22,565 nt of DNA from positions 1-22,565 of the forward strand of contig CAYGFI010000072.1 in assembly GCA_964349045.1 (NCBI GenBank), read 5' to 3'. The first letter of the stretch is position 1. Each line of letters starts with the position of its first letter. Origin of the DNA: JACJXF01 sp964349045 (GTDB lineage: Bacteria; Bacteroidota; Bacteroidia; Bacteroidales; GCA-2748055). The notes beneath the pieces were generated by a model. The model was given only the letters and a program-made list of their open reading frames with translations. It made no database searches and was not told where the DNA came from. The translations under genes and the position numbers were made by a program. This document shows, piece after piece, positions 1 to 7,511 of the stretch.

Positions 1-1
1 A

Positions 2-991
2 GCGGAGGATAGTAAAGATGCCTTTACACTTAAAAAGCAGGAAGTTGGAATAACTCTGAACCTTCCGGCAGAACTTCTGGCCTACGAAAAGGCAGAGATT
101 CATGCGAAGGTCGATGGATTTGTACACGCGGTTGTTTCAGATATAGGCGATCAGGTAAAGAAAGGCCAGGTTCTGGCCAGGATCGATGCCCCGGAAGTTA
201 CTTCTCAATTTGCCCAGGCCACTGCCAAATTTAATGAATCACGGGCACGGTTCACAGCCAGTAAGGATAAATATAGCCGCATTCAAATGGCAGCAAATCA
301 ACAGGGTGTAATTTCTGAAGCTGAAATTATAAATACGAAAAACCAGATGCTGGCCGACAGCGCTGCATTGATTTCTGCGCAATCTTCGGCACGTGCTTAC
401 GGTGAACTGCAGGACTACCTTACCATCCGGGCGCCATTTGATGGTTTAATTACCGGCAGGTTTGTCGATATAGGGGATTTTGTTGGAAATTCCGGTAAAC
501 CGGTCTTGTTTACTTTGGAAAATCCACGAAAATTAAGGCTGCGCGTTTACGTCCCGGAGTCATATACCGGCAATATTCCTGTTAATGATACGCTTACATT
601 TACTGTTGATGCTGCTGATAAAATTTTTAAAGCAAAGCTGGCACGCAAGTCGGGAAGCATCAACCGGGAAACCCGTACCGAATTGTGGGAATATGAGTAT
701 GATAATAAAGATGGCCATCTAAAACCGGGTATGTACACAATGACCAGGCTTCAACTGAACCGGCCTGCCGGATCATTTGTGGTACCTTTTGCAGCCGTGG
801 TTACTTCGCTTGAAAAAAAGTTTGTTGTAAGAATTTACAACGGAGAAGTGAAGTGGGTAGATGTCCGTGAAGGGATTTCACTTGAAAAGGGAAAAGAAAT
901 ATTCGGAACCCTGAATGAAGGTGACACCCTTTTATCAAGGGGTAGCGATGAATTCAAACCGGGGTCAAAATTGACCATCAGGGTTCAGTAA
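2..991 (+). CDS. RND efflux periplasmic adaptor subunit (HlyD/AcrA family), 5' end missing
   Basis: The reading frame is open from base 2, so the gene begins left of the window and at least 329 residues are visible. It encodes a membrane fusion protein that would link an inner-membrane RND pump to an outer-membrane channel. In order one sees a first lipoyl/barrel-sandwich half (biotinyl-lipoyl signature around IGDQVKKGQVLARIDAPE), a charged alpha-hairpin with many Ala, Lys and Gln, the second lipoyl half (LTIRAPFDGLITGRFVDIGD), a beta-barrel domain and a C-terminal membrane-proximal domain ending in TIRVQ. The lipoprotein or signal-anchor region lies outside the window. The pump partner is not in this window and no gene follows on this strand, so it may be the last gene of its operon; the substrate is unknown. 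It converges on the 3' end of the heme operon. Confidence 0.9.
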   Translation, partial: AEDSKDAFTLKKQEVGITLNLPAELLAYEKAEIHAKVDGFVHAVVSDIGDQVKKGQVLARIDAPEVTSQFAQATAKFNESRARFTASKDKYSRIQMAANQQGVISEAEIINTKNQMLADSAALISAQSSARAYGELQDYLTIRAPFDGLITGRFVDIGDFVGNSGKPVLFTLENPRKLRLRVYVPESYTGNIPVNDTLTFTVDAADKIFKAKLARKSGSINRETRTELWEYEYDNKDGHLKPGMYTMTRLQLNRPAGSFVVPFAAVVTSLEKKFVVRIYNGEVKWVDVREGISLEKGKEIFGTLNEGDTLLSRGSDEFKPGSKLTIRVQ

Positions 992-1251
992 AATTCCGGG
1001 TGTTCACGGTTAAACTATATTCCGGGAGTAAAGGGATTGGATAAGCTCGTGGCTGATCTCTTCCCGGTTTATAAGGATCTGGTCATTCTTAATCTATAGG
1101 GTCTGATGATTGAAAGGAAGCATTTTTTGCCCCACACCAACCTACCGCAAGGTGTTAATAATTAAAATGAGTATCGGAAAAGATGCATAAGATAGTTATT
1201 CTATTTGAAAACTGTTTCATATACCTGCTTATCACCTTTTGAACTTTAACA
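992..1251. other. Intergenic stretch between convergent operons, no gene recognised
   Basis: About 260 bases between the adaptor stop codon and the decayed end of hemH. Both strands carry frequent stops. The longest open stretches are a few dozen codons and match nothing I recognise. The word ATTCCGGG occurs twice close together near 993 and 1019. No convincing terminator hairpin was found. It may be degraded sequence left by the deletions that removed the 3' part of hemH. Confidence 0.5.
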
Positions 1252-1265
1252 GTCCCGTCAGGGAC
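1252..1265. repeat. REP-like short inverted repeat (GTCCC-GTCA-GGGAC)
   Basis: Perfect 5-bp arms with a 4-base loop, embedded in a context (CCTATATCAGGTCCCTGACGG on the minus strand) that resembles the short dispersed extragenic repeats common in Bacteroidota, where a GTCCC..GGGAC hairpin follows an AT-rich tract. It sits where recognisable hemH similarity has ended. The resemblance is from memory; only one copy is in the window, so repetitiveness is not shown here. Confidence 0.35.
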
Positions 1266-1302
1266 CTGATATAGGTTTTGTTCCGAAACTTCTTTGGTGT
1301 AG

Positions 1303-1590
1303 TTAAAATGTACGCTTCACCCAACTTTCGCTGTAATTTTTCCTGCAGCGATATCTCATGAAAAAGAAGGGGTGAACCATCTCTGTCCAAAGTTATTGAT
1401 AGAGTTTTGCTGACTTTGGGTACCGAAAAGGAACAATAATAAAATTGACCAGAAGTTTACGCAGAAACCATGGAATATCAATTATACGTTTATCATTTAA
1501 AAACTCGGACAGGTACTTTCGAACCTTGAATGTATCGGGACTATCGGGAGTACCTACCTTCAAAAGACGAACTGCAGTTTTTGATCTCAT
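1303..1590 (-). pseudogene. hemH: Ferrochelatase (hemH) remnant: nonsense codon, frameshift, 3' truncation
   Basis: The ATG at 1590 opens a 65-residue piece that is plainly the ferrochelatase N-terminus: VGTPDSPDTFKVRKYLSEFL, then IDIPWFLRKLLVNFIIVPFR and PKSAKLYQ. A TAA (1395-1393) follows where the family usually has a Lys. Continuing through it gives LWTE, then a one-base loss moves the match to the next frame, which resumes at base 1381 with DGSPLLFHEISLQEKLQRKL. After about residue 95 similarity stops; roughly two-thirds of a normal protein of about 320 to 340 residues is absent, including the catalytic His region. Family positions such as LLNLGTP have drifted to LLKVGTP. It starts four bases after the upstream membrane gene, so it was the last gene of the heme operon. 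The several independent lesions make a real pseudogene more likely than a single read error. Confidence 0.85.
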
Positions 1591-1594
1591 CAGG

Positions 1595-2032
1595 TTACCG
1601 GTAAATAAAATAAAATGTCACGGAAACTACGGTAATTAATGTAGCTACACCATAATAAAATGAAGCATATGCAAAACGGTTTTTATCGACGGTGGTTTTA
1701 CGGATAAATATTCCTCCGATCTGTGCGAGGATCAGGGCGAACGTCATGAAATAAAAATGTTCTACCACCCAAAACCTCAACGATACCTGCTTTATGGCAT
1801 GCTGAATATCCATTGTCGATTTAGACGAGGGTTCAATAAAGAAATACATTATAATCCCATGCACAAGAGTAAGGTATAACAGCGCCATAAACAGATATGC
1901 CATGTATCTATCTGCTTTCATATACTTCAGGTTTTTCGACCATCCTACTATAGACCTTGCAGTTACTACAATGGCCACAAGGAGAAAAACAGAACTTGTG
2001 ATGATGTGTAATACGAGCAAAAACTTGTACAT
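1595..2032 (-). CDS. Four-helix membrane protein of the Bacteroidota 'cytochrome B' family
   Basis: Encodes 145 residues with four predicted membrane segments (about 3-25, 46-66, 86-109 and 124-143). His9 and His58 in the first two segments and His92 in the third (RFWVVEHFYFMTFAL) are of the kind that could bind heme. The pattern of RFW-VEH followed by a hydrophobic helix ending in IGG matches a family of about 150 residues, common in flavobacteria and relatives and often labelled cytochrome B; its function is not established to my knowledge. Length and topology recall HemJ, but the HemJ signature is not evident. It starts 18 bases after the stop of the hemG remnant and ends four bases before hemH, so it belongs to the heme operon. 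It is the only intact gene among the decayed last members, which suggests selection for it independent of hemN, hemG and hemH. Confidence 0.75.
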   Translation of the reverse strand: MYKFLLVLHIITSSVFLLVAIVVTARSIVGWSKNLKYMKADRYMAYLFMALLYLTLVHGIIMYFFIEPSSKSTMDIQHAIKQVSLRFWVVEHFYFMTFALILAQIGGIFIRKTTVDKNRFAYASFYYGVATLITVVSVTFYFIYR

Positions 2033-2050
2033 AAGGTATAAAATTACAAA

Positions 2051-2290
2051 TCAAATTATATCAGGCATTGGTTCCCATACTCCTTCCTTCAGGATGTAAC
2101 GCTTATTTACTTTCTCAATGGCAATTTCACATTTGCATAAGCCGTTGATATCTTCGAAAAGTTCTGGTACTTCAGGGTTTCCAACTACTTCTGTATTTGG
2201 TACTTCTTCGTATGTAAAACCATTCTCATGCCGGGTTTGAATTACTCCACCAGGTTTATCTTTTTCCTCAAGAAGAATAAAATCCTTATT
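2051..2290 (-). pseudogene. hemG: Protoporphyrinogen oxidase (hemG/hemY type) internal fragment
   Basis: About 79 codons in the frame ending with TGA at 2053-2051 read as the N-terminal part of the flavin-dependent oxidase: DFILLEEKDKPGGVIQT, HENGFTYEE, PNTEVVGNPEVPELFED and KRYILKEGVWEPMP. The first roughly 25 residues, including the GxGxxG flavin-binding start, are missing and replaced by the hemN 5' end in a different frame; everything after about residue 100 of a normal protein of roughly 450 is also gone. The upstream in-frame codon is TAA, and no start codon with a complete dinucleotide fold is present, so no functional product is expected. Two deletions are implied: one removing the end of hemN and the start of hemG, the other removing the rest of hemG up to the next gene. 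Frame and similarity were read by eye. Confidence 0.8.
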
Positions 2291-2403
2291 TTCGATTGTT
2301 TATAATCCTCCGCTGAATAACCGGTATGAAAAAATGTGGCCGGAGGATAACTTGTATATATGGGTCCGGGCCTGTTATATTTTAATAGTATATTATCAAC
2401 CAT
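2242..2403 (-). pseudogene. hemN: Oxygen-independent coproporphyrinogen III oxidase (hemN) 5' remnant
   Basis: The ATG at 2403 overlaps the hemE stop codon (TAATG), a normal translational coupling for intact neighbours. The first 37 or so codons match the HemN N-terminus: LLKYNRPGPIYTSYPPATFF and HTGYSAEDYKQ. After that the frame enters hemG DNA out of phase and ends in a meaningless tail at 2242, giving a 53-residue open frame. The radical-SAM CxxxCxxC motif and the remaining 400 or so residues are missing, so this gene cannot make coproporphyrinogen dehydrogenase. A TTG at 2433 in the same frame is less likely as the start, since the ATG fits both the family and the overlap. Confidence 0.85.
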
Positions 2404-3434
2404 TATCTGTTCCAGTTTGTTGTTTTTACCCAATCAGCAATATATTTAGCATTTTCAAACGGGATTCCAGGTATGAAACCATGGCCGAGATTGAAAATCC
2501 ATTTGTATTCTTTTTGACCAAATTCAATGTATTTTGCCAGTTCTTTTTCTATTACTGCCTGATCAGCAAAAAGAAGACGCGGATCGAGATTTCCCTGCAG
2601 GCCAACATCGGAGTGAACCAATTTTCGGGCTTCTGTGACAGGTGTTTGCCAGTCGACACTCACAAAATCGCAGATATCGGGTGTTATATGTCTGAATCCT
2701 GTTCCAATATCCTTGGGGAAATAGATAAAAGGTATGCTCTTATTGCGCACAACCCTCGATATTTTTTTGATAGCAGGGAAAAACATCGATTTATAGAAAT
2801 CGAAGGGAAGAAGTCCTCCGTGGGTTTCGAATAGCTGAAAGGCGTCTATTCCATGGGCAATTTGCTGCATAGCATATTCAATGGTAAGGTCTGTAATTGC
2901 GTCAATCAGTTTTTCAGTGATGCTTTTATTCTTATAGATAAACGAAATGGCATCAGGGAAACCCGATTTACTGCTTAATCCTTCGAGCATATAACAGAGA
3001 ACCGTGAGCGGGGCGCCTGCAAAACCAATAAGAGGAGTGTTTTCAGGACGGGTTGTTACAATTTCATCAATTGCCCTGTAAATATATTGAAGCTTATCCG
3101 GGTCTGGATGCAGTTCAGTCATCGGATTTTTGAAATTCTTCAGGGGTCTGTCAAATTTTGGTCCATGATCGGTAAAATCAAGCCCCATACCCATGGCATA
3201 TGGAATTACCAGAATATCGGAAAACAGAATAGCAGCATCTACCCCAAGATCATATACCGGCAAAAGGGTCACCTTAGCGGCAAGACCGGGATCACACATC
3301 ATCTGCCAGAACGAATGCTTAGCGCGAAGTTCGAGATATGAGGGCAGCACCCTGCCTGCCTGCCGCATAAACCAAACGGGAGGGCGTGAAGTTTTCTCCC
3401 CTTTCAGTGTATCGAGAAATATTGAATTTTGCAT
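2403..3434 (-). CDS. hemE: Uroporphyrinogen decarboxylase
   Basis: Converts uroporphyrinogen III to coproporphyrinogen III in the cytoplasm by removing four carboxyl groups. The 343-residue length is normal. The substrate-binding signature PPVWFMRQAGR (residues 18-28) and the catalytic Asp73 in AAILFSDILVIP are present, as is the C-terminal FNLGHGFIPGIPFEN with its conserved His. Nothing looks damaged. It lies 56 bases downstream of hemL and its TAA overlaps the ATG of the hemN remnant. Because the genes for the next three steps are broken at this locus, HemE is here the last apparently working enzyme of the protoheme branch; its preservation implies that coproporphyrinogen III is still used, by enzymes encoded elsewhere, or that decay is recent. 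Confidence 0.96.
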   Translation of the reverse strand: MQNSIFLDTLKGEKTSRPPVWFMRQAGRVLPSYLELRAKHSFWQMMCDPGLAAKVTLLPVYDLGVDAAILFSDILVIPYAMGMGLDFTDHGPKFDRPLKNFKNPMTELHPDPDKLQYIYRAIDEIVTTRPENTPLIGFAGAPLTVLCYMLEGLSSKSGFPDAISFIYKNKSITEKLIDAITDLTIEYAMQQIAHGIDAFQLFETHGGLLPFDFYKSMFFPAIKKISRVVRNKSIPFIYFPKDIGTGFRHITPDICDFVSVDWQTPVTEARKLVHSDVGLQGNLDPRLLFADQAVIEKELAKYIEFGQKEYKWIFNLGHGFIPGIPFENAKYIADWVKTTNWNR

Positions 3435-3490
3435 GAATAAATATTCAGTTTGTTTAATCTTGAGAACAGGTCTTTCTTTCCTGTACCCTG

Positions 3491-4789
3491 TTATTGAGTT
3501 TTTAACATTTTCATGGCAGCAAGACTGGCCAGCTGAGCCTTTTTAATATCCTCATTGGTATGCGCATAAGAAACAAAAGCTGCTTCAAATTGAGACGGTG
3601 CAAGATAAATGCCATTCTCAAGAGCCAGTTTGAAATAGCGCGCATACCTTGCAGTATCTGATTTTATAGCAGTATTATAAGAATCGACTTTCTTTTCTCC
3701 GGTAAAAAACAGTGACATTAAAGAACCAATACGATTAATGATCCCGGGTATTCCGGTATTTTGAAGATTCTGTCGGAGTCCATTTTCCAATAAGGCTCCT
3801 TTTCGATCGAGCTCATTGTAAAAACCGGGTGTCTCGTCAATGATTTTAAGAGTTTCCAGGCCGGCGTTCATGGCAAGAGGATTTCCTGCAAGCGTTCCGG
3901 CCTGGTAAACTGGTCCTGTCGGCGCCAGTCTGTTCATTATTTCCCTCTTTCCCCCGTATGCACCGACAGGCAGTCCCCCCCCAATGATTTTACCAAGTGT
4001 GGTTATGTCGGGAATTACACCATAATACTCCTGTGCTCCGCCTTTTGCGAGGCGAAAGCCGGAAATTACTTCATCAAATATCAGCAAGGCTCCATATTTA
4101 ATAGTGATTTTTCGTAATCCTTCAAGAAAACCTGATGCGGGAAGAAATACTCCCATGTTGGCAGGCACAGGCTCAACAATTATTGCAGCTACCTGATCGC
4201 CTTTCTGTTTAAAGATTTCTTCAACTGAAGATAAATCGTTGTATTGAGCAATTAACGTATCTTTTGCGGTTCCCTGTGTAACACCGGGACTATCCGGATA
4301 GCCGAAAGTAAGCGCTCCCGATCCGGCTTTAATCAGAAAACTGTCGGCATGACCATGATAGCAGCCCTGGAATTTGATTACCACGTCTCTTCCTGTATAG
4401 CCACGGGCCAGGCGCAAAGCGCTCATTGTAGCTTCAGTGCCGGAATTTACCATACGAACTAGTTCCATAGAGGGTACCATTCTTTTTATCAGCTCTGCGA
4501 GCTCGGTTTCGGCAATAGTGGGCGCTCCATAGCTTGTTCCAAGTACAGCAGCCATTTGAATGGCGTTTATGACTCTTTCATCAGCATGACCTAAGATCAT
4601 TGGTCCCCATGAACTTACAAAGTCTATATATTCGTTACCGTCAATATCAGTTATCCGGGCTCCTTTTGCCTGTTTTATAAAAACCGGATCGCCATGTACA
4701 CTCTTAAATGCCCGTACAGGTGAGTTTACGCCGCCCGGAATGCTTTCCTGTGCGCGTTTGAATTCGTTTATGCTGTTTTGTATGTTCAT
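3491..4789 (-). CDS. hemL: Glutamate-1-semialdehyde 2,1-aminomutase
   Basis: PLP-dependent enzyme that makes 5-aminolevulinate from glutamate-1-semialdehyde, the second step of the C5 pathway. The ATG at 4789 gives 432 residues, the family's usual length, starting MNIQNSINEFKRAQESIPGG; an in-frame ATG at 4861 would add 24 unrelated residues and overlap hemB, so I reject it. Visible landmarks are the N-terminal PGGVNSPVRAF, the VNSGTEATMSALRLARG substrate region, FDEVISGFR (residues 238-246) and the PLP-lysine Lys267 in TLGKIIGGGLPVG. It follows hemB by 43 bases in the same operon and partners functionally with HemA. Confidence 0.96.
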   Translation of the reverse strand: MNIQNSINEFKRAQESIPGGVNSPVRAFKSVHGDPVFIKQAKGARITDIDGNEYIDFVSSWGPMILGHADERVINAIQMAAVLGTSYGAPTIAETELAELIKRMVPSMELVRMVNSGTEATMSALRLARGYTGRDVVIKFQGCYHGHADSFLIKAGSGALTFGYPDSPGVTQGTAKDTLIAQYNDLSSVEEIFKQKGDQVAAIIVEPVPANMGVFLPASGFLEGLRKITIKYGALLIFDEVISGFRLAKGGAQEYYGVIPDITTLGKIIGGGLPVGAYGGKREIMNRLAPTGPVYQAGTLAGNPLAMNAGLETLKIIDETPGFYNELDRKGALLENGLRQNLQNTGIPGIINRIGSLMSLFFTGEKKVDSYNTAIKSDTARYARYFKLALENGIYLAPSQFEAAFVSYAHTNEDIKKAQLASLAAMKMLKTQ

Positions 4790-4832
4790 GAGAAATTCTA
4801 TGAAATAAAAAGTTATTGAAGTTTCAATAGTA

Positions 4833-5801
4833 TTACAACCAATCTGCCATATCCCTGGCATGATAAGTAAGGATAATATCGGAGCCGGCTCTTTTTATTG
4901 ATGTAAGAATCTCGCGGACAATACGTTTCTCGTCGATCCAGCCTTTCTCGGCAGCGGCTTTCACCATCGAAAATTCACCGCTCACATTGTAAGCAGCAAT
5001 AGGGATATTAAATTCGTCTTTGGCACGGCGTATTACATCAAGATAACTTAACGCCGGTTTTACCATAATAATATCAGCCCCTTCTTCGATATCGAGAGCA
5101 ATTTCGCGCATAGCTTCATCAGAGTTTGCCGGATTCATCTGATATGAAGAACGGTTACCAAACTTTGGAGCGCTTTCTGCAGCTTCGCGAAATGGTCCGT
5201 AAAAAGCCGATGCATACTTGGCAGAATATGCCATTATGGGAAGATCAGAAAATCCCTGGTCGTCAAGTGCATGGCGTATCCGGCCTACACGGCCGTCCAT
5301 CATATCGCTCGGGGCAACCATATCAACACCTACGCGTGCAAACGATAATGCCTGTTGTGCAAGTGTTTCAAGTGTTAAGTCATTATCAACATCACCGTTC
5401 ACAATGGTACCGCAATGTCCATGGGTGGTGTATTCGCAATTGCAGATATCGGCGATAAGAAATATATCACTGATCTCTTTCTTGACAGCTTTGATGGCTA
5501 GCTGTACTATTGAATCATCGCTGGCAGCTCCAATTCCTGTTTCATCTTTATGATCGGGTATTCCGAAAAGCAAAACTGCTTTAATTCCTTTATCCACCAA
5601 CTGTTTACATTCATCTACAATATTGTCGACGGACATCTGGTAATTGCCTGGCATGGAACTAATTGGGTTTTTCACTCTGGAACCGGGACAAACAAACAGC
5701 GGCATAATAAAATCGTCAAGCGAAATAGTGGTTTCCATTACCATTTTTAGTAAAATGGGATTCTTTCTTAGTCTTCTTAAACGTGTTACAGGGAATGACA
5801 T
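4833..5801 (-). CDS. hemB: Porphobilinogen synthase (5-aminolevulinate dehydratase)
   Basis: Condenses two 5-aminolevulinate molecules to porphobilinogen. The ATG at 5801 gives 322 residues beginning MSFPVTRLRRLRKNP, as in the family, and leaves four bases after hemD; the upstream in-frame ATG at 5840 would overlap hemD and add a tail rich in Ile and Lys, so it is not used. Both Schiff-base lysines are visible, Lys195 in MAYSAKYASAFYGPF and Lys248 in IIMVKPALSYLDV. A cysteine cluster typical of the Zn-dependent form is present at Cys120, Cys122 and Cys130 (DICNCEYTTHGHCG). All features indicate an active enzyme. Confidence 0.96.
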   Translation of the reverse strand: MSFPVTRLRRLRKNPILLKMVMETTISLDDFIMPLFVCPGSRVKNPISSMPGNYQMSVDNIVDECKQLVDKGIKAVLLFGIPDHKDETGIGAASDDSIVQLAIKAVKKEISDIFLIADICNCEYTTHGHCGTIVNGDVDNDLTLETLAQQALSFARVGVDMVAPSDMMDGRVGRIRHALDDQGFSDLPIMAYSAKYASAFYGPFREAAESAPKFGNRSSYQMNPANSDEAMREIALDIEEGADIIMVKPALSYLDVIRRAKDEFNIPIAAYNVSGEFSMVKAAAEKGWIDEKRIVREILTSIKRAGSDIILTYHARDMADWL

Positions 5802-5805
5802 AACT

Positions 5806-6576
5806 TTAGTTTTTAATTTTATAATAATTAATAATTTCATTTGCCAGGCCTTCGTATGTGGAAGTTCCGGCAGTTATCATACATGTTAAACCATACCGCT
5901 CCGCAGCACGGGTGGTTACTTCCCCGATACTGGCAACTCTTAGTTCTCTATTTACATATTCAGGTTCTACAGTGTCAGCAAAGTTCACAACACCCGAAGG
6001 GCTGGTGAATAAAACCAGATCGTAGCGGTTTTTTTTAATCCGTTCTATAGGTTCAGTATCGGTAACTACAGTTTTTACTGTCTTATACACATCGATGCGT
6101 GTAACGTTAGCAATTTTTGAAAGTCTCGTCTGCAGAGTACCAGGAGCAAGATTCCCAAGTGGGAGCAAGATGTTAAGATTTGCCAGAGACTCCTTTTCCA
6201 TTAATTCATTTACAAGATTTTCGGCTGTATTCTTAGTACCGGAATAATCTGCATTTCTACCGTTATTTTCCAACTCCAACGCAGTTTTAACTCCTACAGC
6301 AGCTATTTTTACCCCTGATGGGATTTTGGAGACTTTACCAATTTCTTTTAATAAACGATGGAAATATCTTACCCCGTTTGCACTGGTAAAAATAATCCAT
6401 TGAAATTTTTCAATTTGCCATATAGCTTTTTGAATGGCAGGAGTTTGCTCCACTGCCAACAATTCTGTCATGGGAAAATCAACCACTGTTGCACCCAATT
6501 GTTCAAAAATATTCCTTATTTCAACTGATTTATGAATGCTGACTGTTGATATAAAAACTTTTCCCTGAAGTATCAT
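5806..6576 (-). CDS. hemD: Uroporphyrinogen-III synthase
   Basis: Closes and inverts ring D of hydroxymethylbilane to give uroporphyrinogen III, the branch point between heme and siroheme. The 256-residue product shows the weakly conserved HemD pattern: an N-terminal segment with a hydrophobic strand (KVFISTVS), the first lobe motif WIIFTSANGVRYF (residues about 80-92), and the second lobe LVLFTSPSGVVNF, followed by ASIGEVTTRAAERYG near the C-terminus. Its ATG overlaps the hemC stop as ATGA, indicating coupled translation, and its stop is four bases before hemB. HemD sequences are divergent, but position and the two SAN/SPS-GV motifs make the call safe. Confidence 0.93.
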   Translation of the reverse strand: MILQGKVFISTVSIHKSVEIRNIFEQLGATVVDFPMTELLAVEQTPAIQKAIWQIEKFQWIIFTSANGVRYFHRLLKEIGKVSKIPSGVKIAAVGVKTALELENNGRNADYSGTKNTAENLVNELMEKESLANLNILLPLGNLAPGTLQTRLSKIANVTRIDVYKTVKTVVTDTEPIERIKKNRYDLVLFTSPSGVVNFADTVEPEYVNRELRVASIGEVTTRAAERYGLTCMITAGTSTYEGLANEIINYYKIKN

Positions 6577-7511
6577 ATATTGTTCAAGGTTCTTATTTCA
6601 CGAATCATTTCCTGAGCTCCTTTATCAAGAAAGCGCTTAGCCAGCATAAGGGCCGTTTTATCGGCGGTATTGATTTCTCCTTCGACAGAATCTTTCAACA
6701 TTACTGAACCGTCTAAATAAGAAACAATCCCTGATATTTTAAATTTTTTGCCATCTGATTCTGAAAAGCAGCCAATTGGAACCTGACATCCGCCTTCAAG
6801 TGTACTGAGAAAAACTCTTTCAGCCTTCACAGCAATGAAAGAGGGGACGTGATTAATTTCTAATATCAAAGATTCAGTTTCATAATCATTTTCCCTTATT
6901 TCTATTGCAATAGCTCCCTGGCTTACAGCGGGAGCCATGATAGCCGGGTCGAGAATTTCAGAAATCTTATCCTGGTAACCTAACCGCTGTAATCCGGCAG
7001 CCGCCATTATCAATGCAGTACAATATCCATCTTCCATTTTTTGCACCCGGGTGTCGACATTGCCCCTGATATCAACAATTATGAGTTTACTGTTAAAATG
7101 AAGAAGCTGAGCCTTTCGCCGCAGACTTGAAGTTGCAACAATATCATTTTCATCAAGCTCAGCTAGTTTTTTCCCTTTTATGCTTACCAGGGCATCGCGA
7201 ACTTCGCCGCGCTCCAGTACCCCGGCAATTGTTAGTCCTTCAGGCAATTCAGTGGGCATATCTTTTAAACTGTGAACAGCCATATCGGCTTCGTTCTGAA
7301 GCAGTGAATTTTCCAGTTCCCTTGTGAAGAGGCCCTTATCCCCGATTTCAGAAAGAGCTACATCCAGTATCTTATCTCCTTTGGTTTTAATAATTTGTAT
7401 TTGGAAGACTTTTTCAGGGAAGTGTTTTTCAAGTTCCTCTTTTACTTTCTGTGACTGGTAAAGAGCTAATTTGCTTCCACGGGTAGCAATTATTACAGGG
7501 CGATTAATCAT
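6573..7511 (-). CDS. hemC: Porphobilinogen deaminase (hydroxymethylbilane synthase), full length
   Basis: Polymerises four porphobilinogens into hydroxymethylbilane. The ATG at 7511 gives 312 residues; it overlaps the hemA stop by eight bases (ATGATTAA), and the alternative ATG at 7526 would only add five residues. All three domains are present: IIATRGSKLALYQ at the N-terminus, the catalytic Asp84 in VHSLKDMPTELPEGL, TSSLRRKAQLL and RGNVDTRVQK for substrate binding, and Cys242 in LEGGCQVPIG that carries the dipyrromethane cofactor. It is the functional copy in this window and contrasts with the shortened HemC-like domain fused to the methyltransferase at 10833-11966. Confidence 0.96.
   Translation of the reverse strand: MINRPVIIATRGSKLALYQSQKVKEELEKHFPEKVFQIQIIKTKGDKILDVALSEIGDKGLFTRELENSLLQNEADMAVHSLKDMPTELPEGLTIAGVLERGEVRDALVSIKGKKLAELDENDIVATSSLRRKAQLLHFNSKLIIVDIRGNVDTRVQKMEDGYCTALIMAAAGLQRLGYQDKISEILDPAIMAPAVSQGAIAIEIRENDYETESLILEINHVPSFIAVKAERVFLSTLEGGCQVPIGCFSESDGKKFKISGIVSYLDGSVMLKDSVEGEINTADKTALMLAKRFLDKGAQEMIREIRTLNNI

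Noticed and set aside
1595..2032. Calling the four-helix membrane protein HemJ (protoporphyrinogen oxidase)
   Set aside because: Length, topology and heme-operon location fit, but the sequence matches the 'cytochrome B'-labelled family better and lacks a clear HemJ signature.
2051..2403. A novel small fusion gene made from hemN and hemG pieces
   Set aside because: The two parts are in different frames and lack their catalytic and cofactor motifs, so this is a deletion scar and not a chimeric protein.
2334..2834. A 166-codon open frame on the + strand
   Set aside because: It lies opposite the 3' part of hemE, which has full family similarity; the + strand translation is low in complexity and unrelated to any family I know.
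4790..4861. Longer hemL start at 4861
   Set aside because: It would add 24 residues without family similarity and overlap hemB; the ATG at 4789 gives the normal N-terminus.
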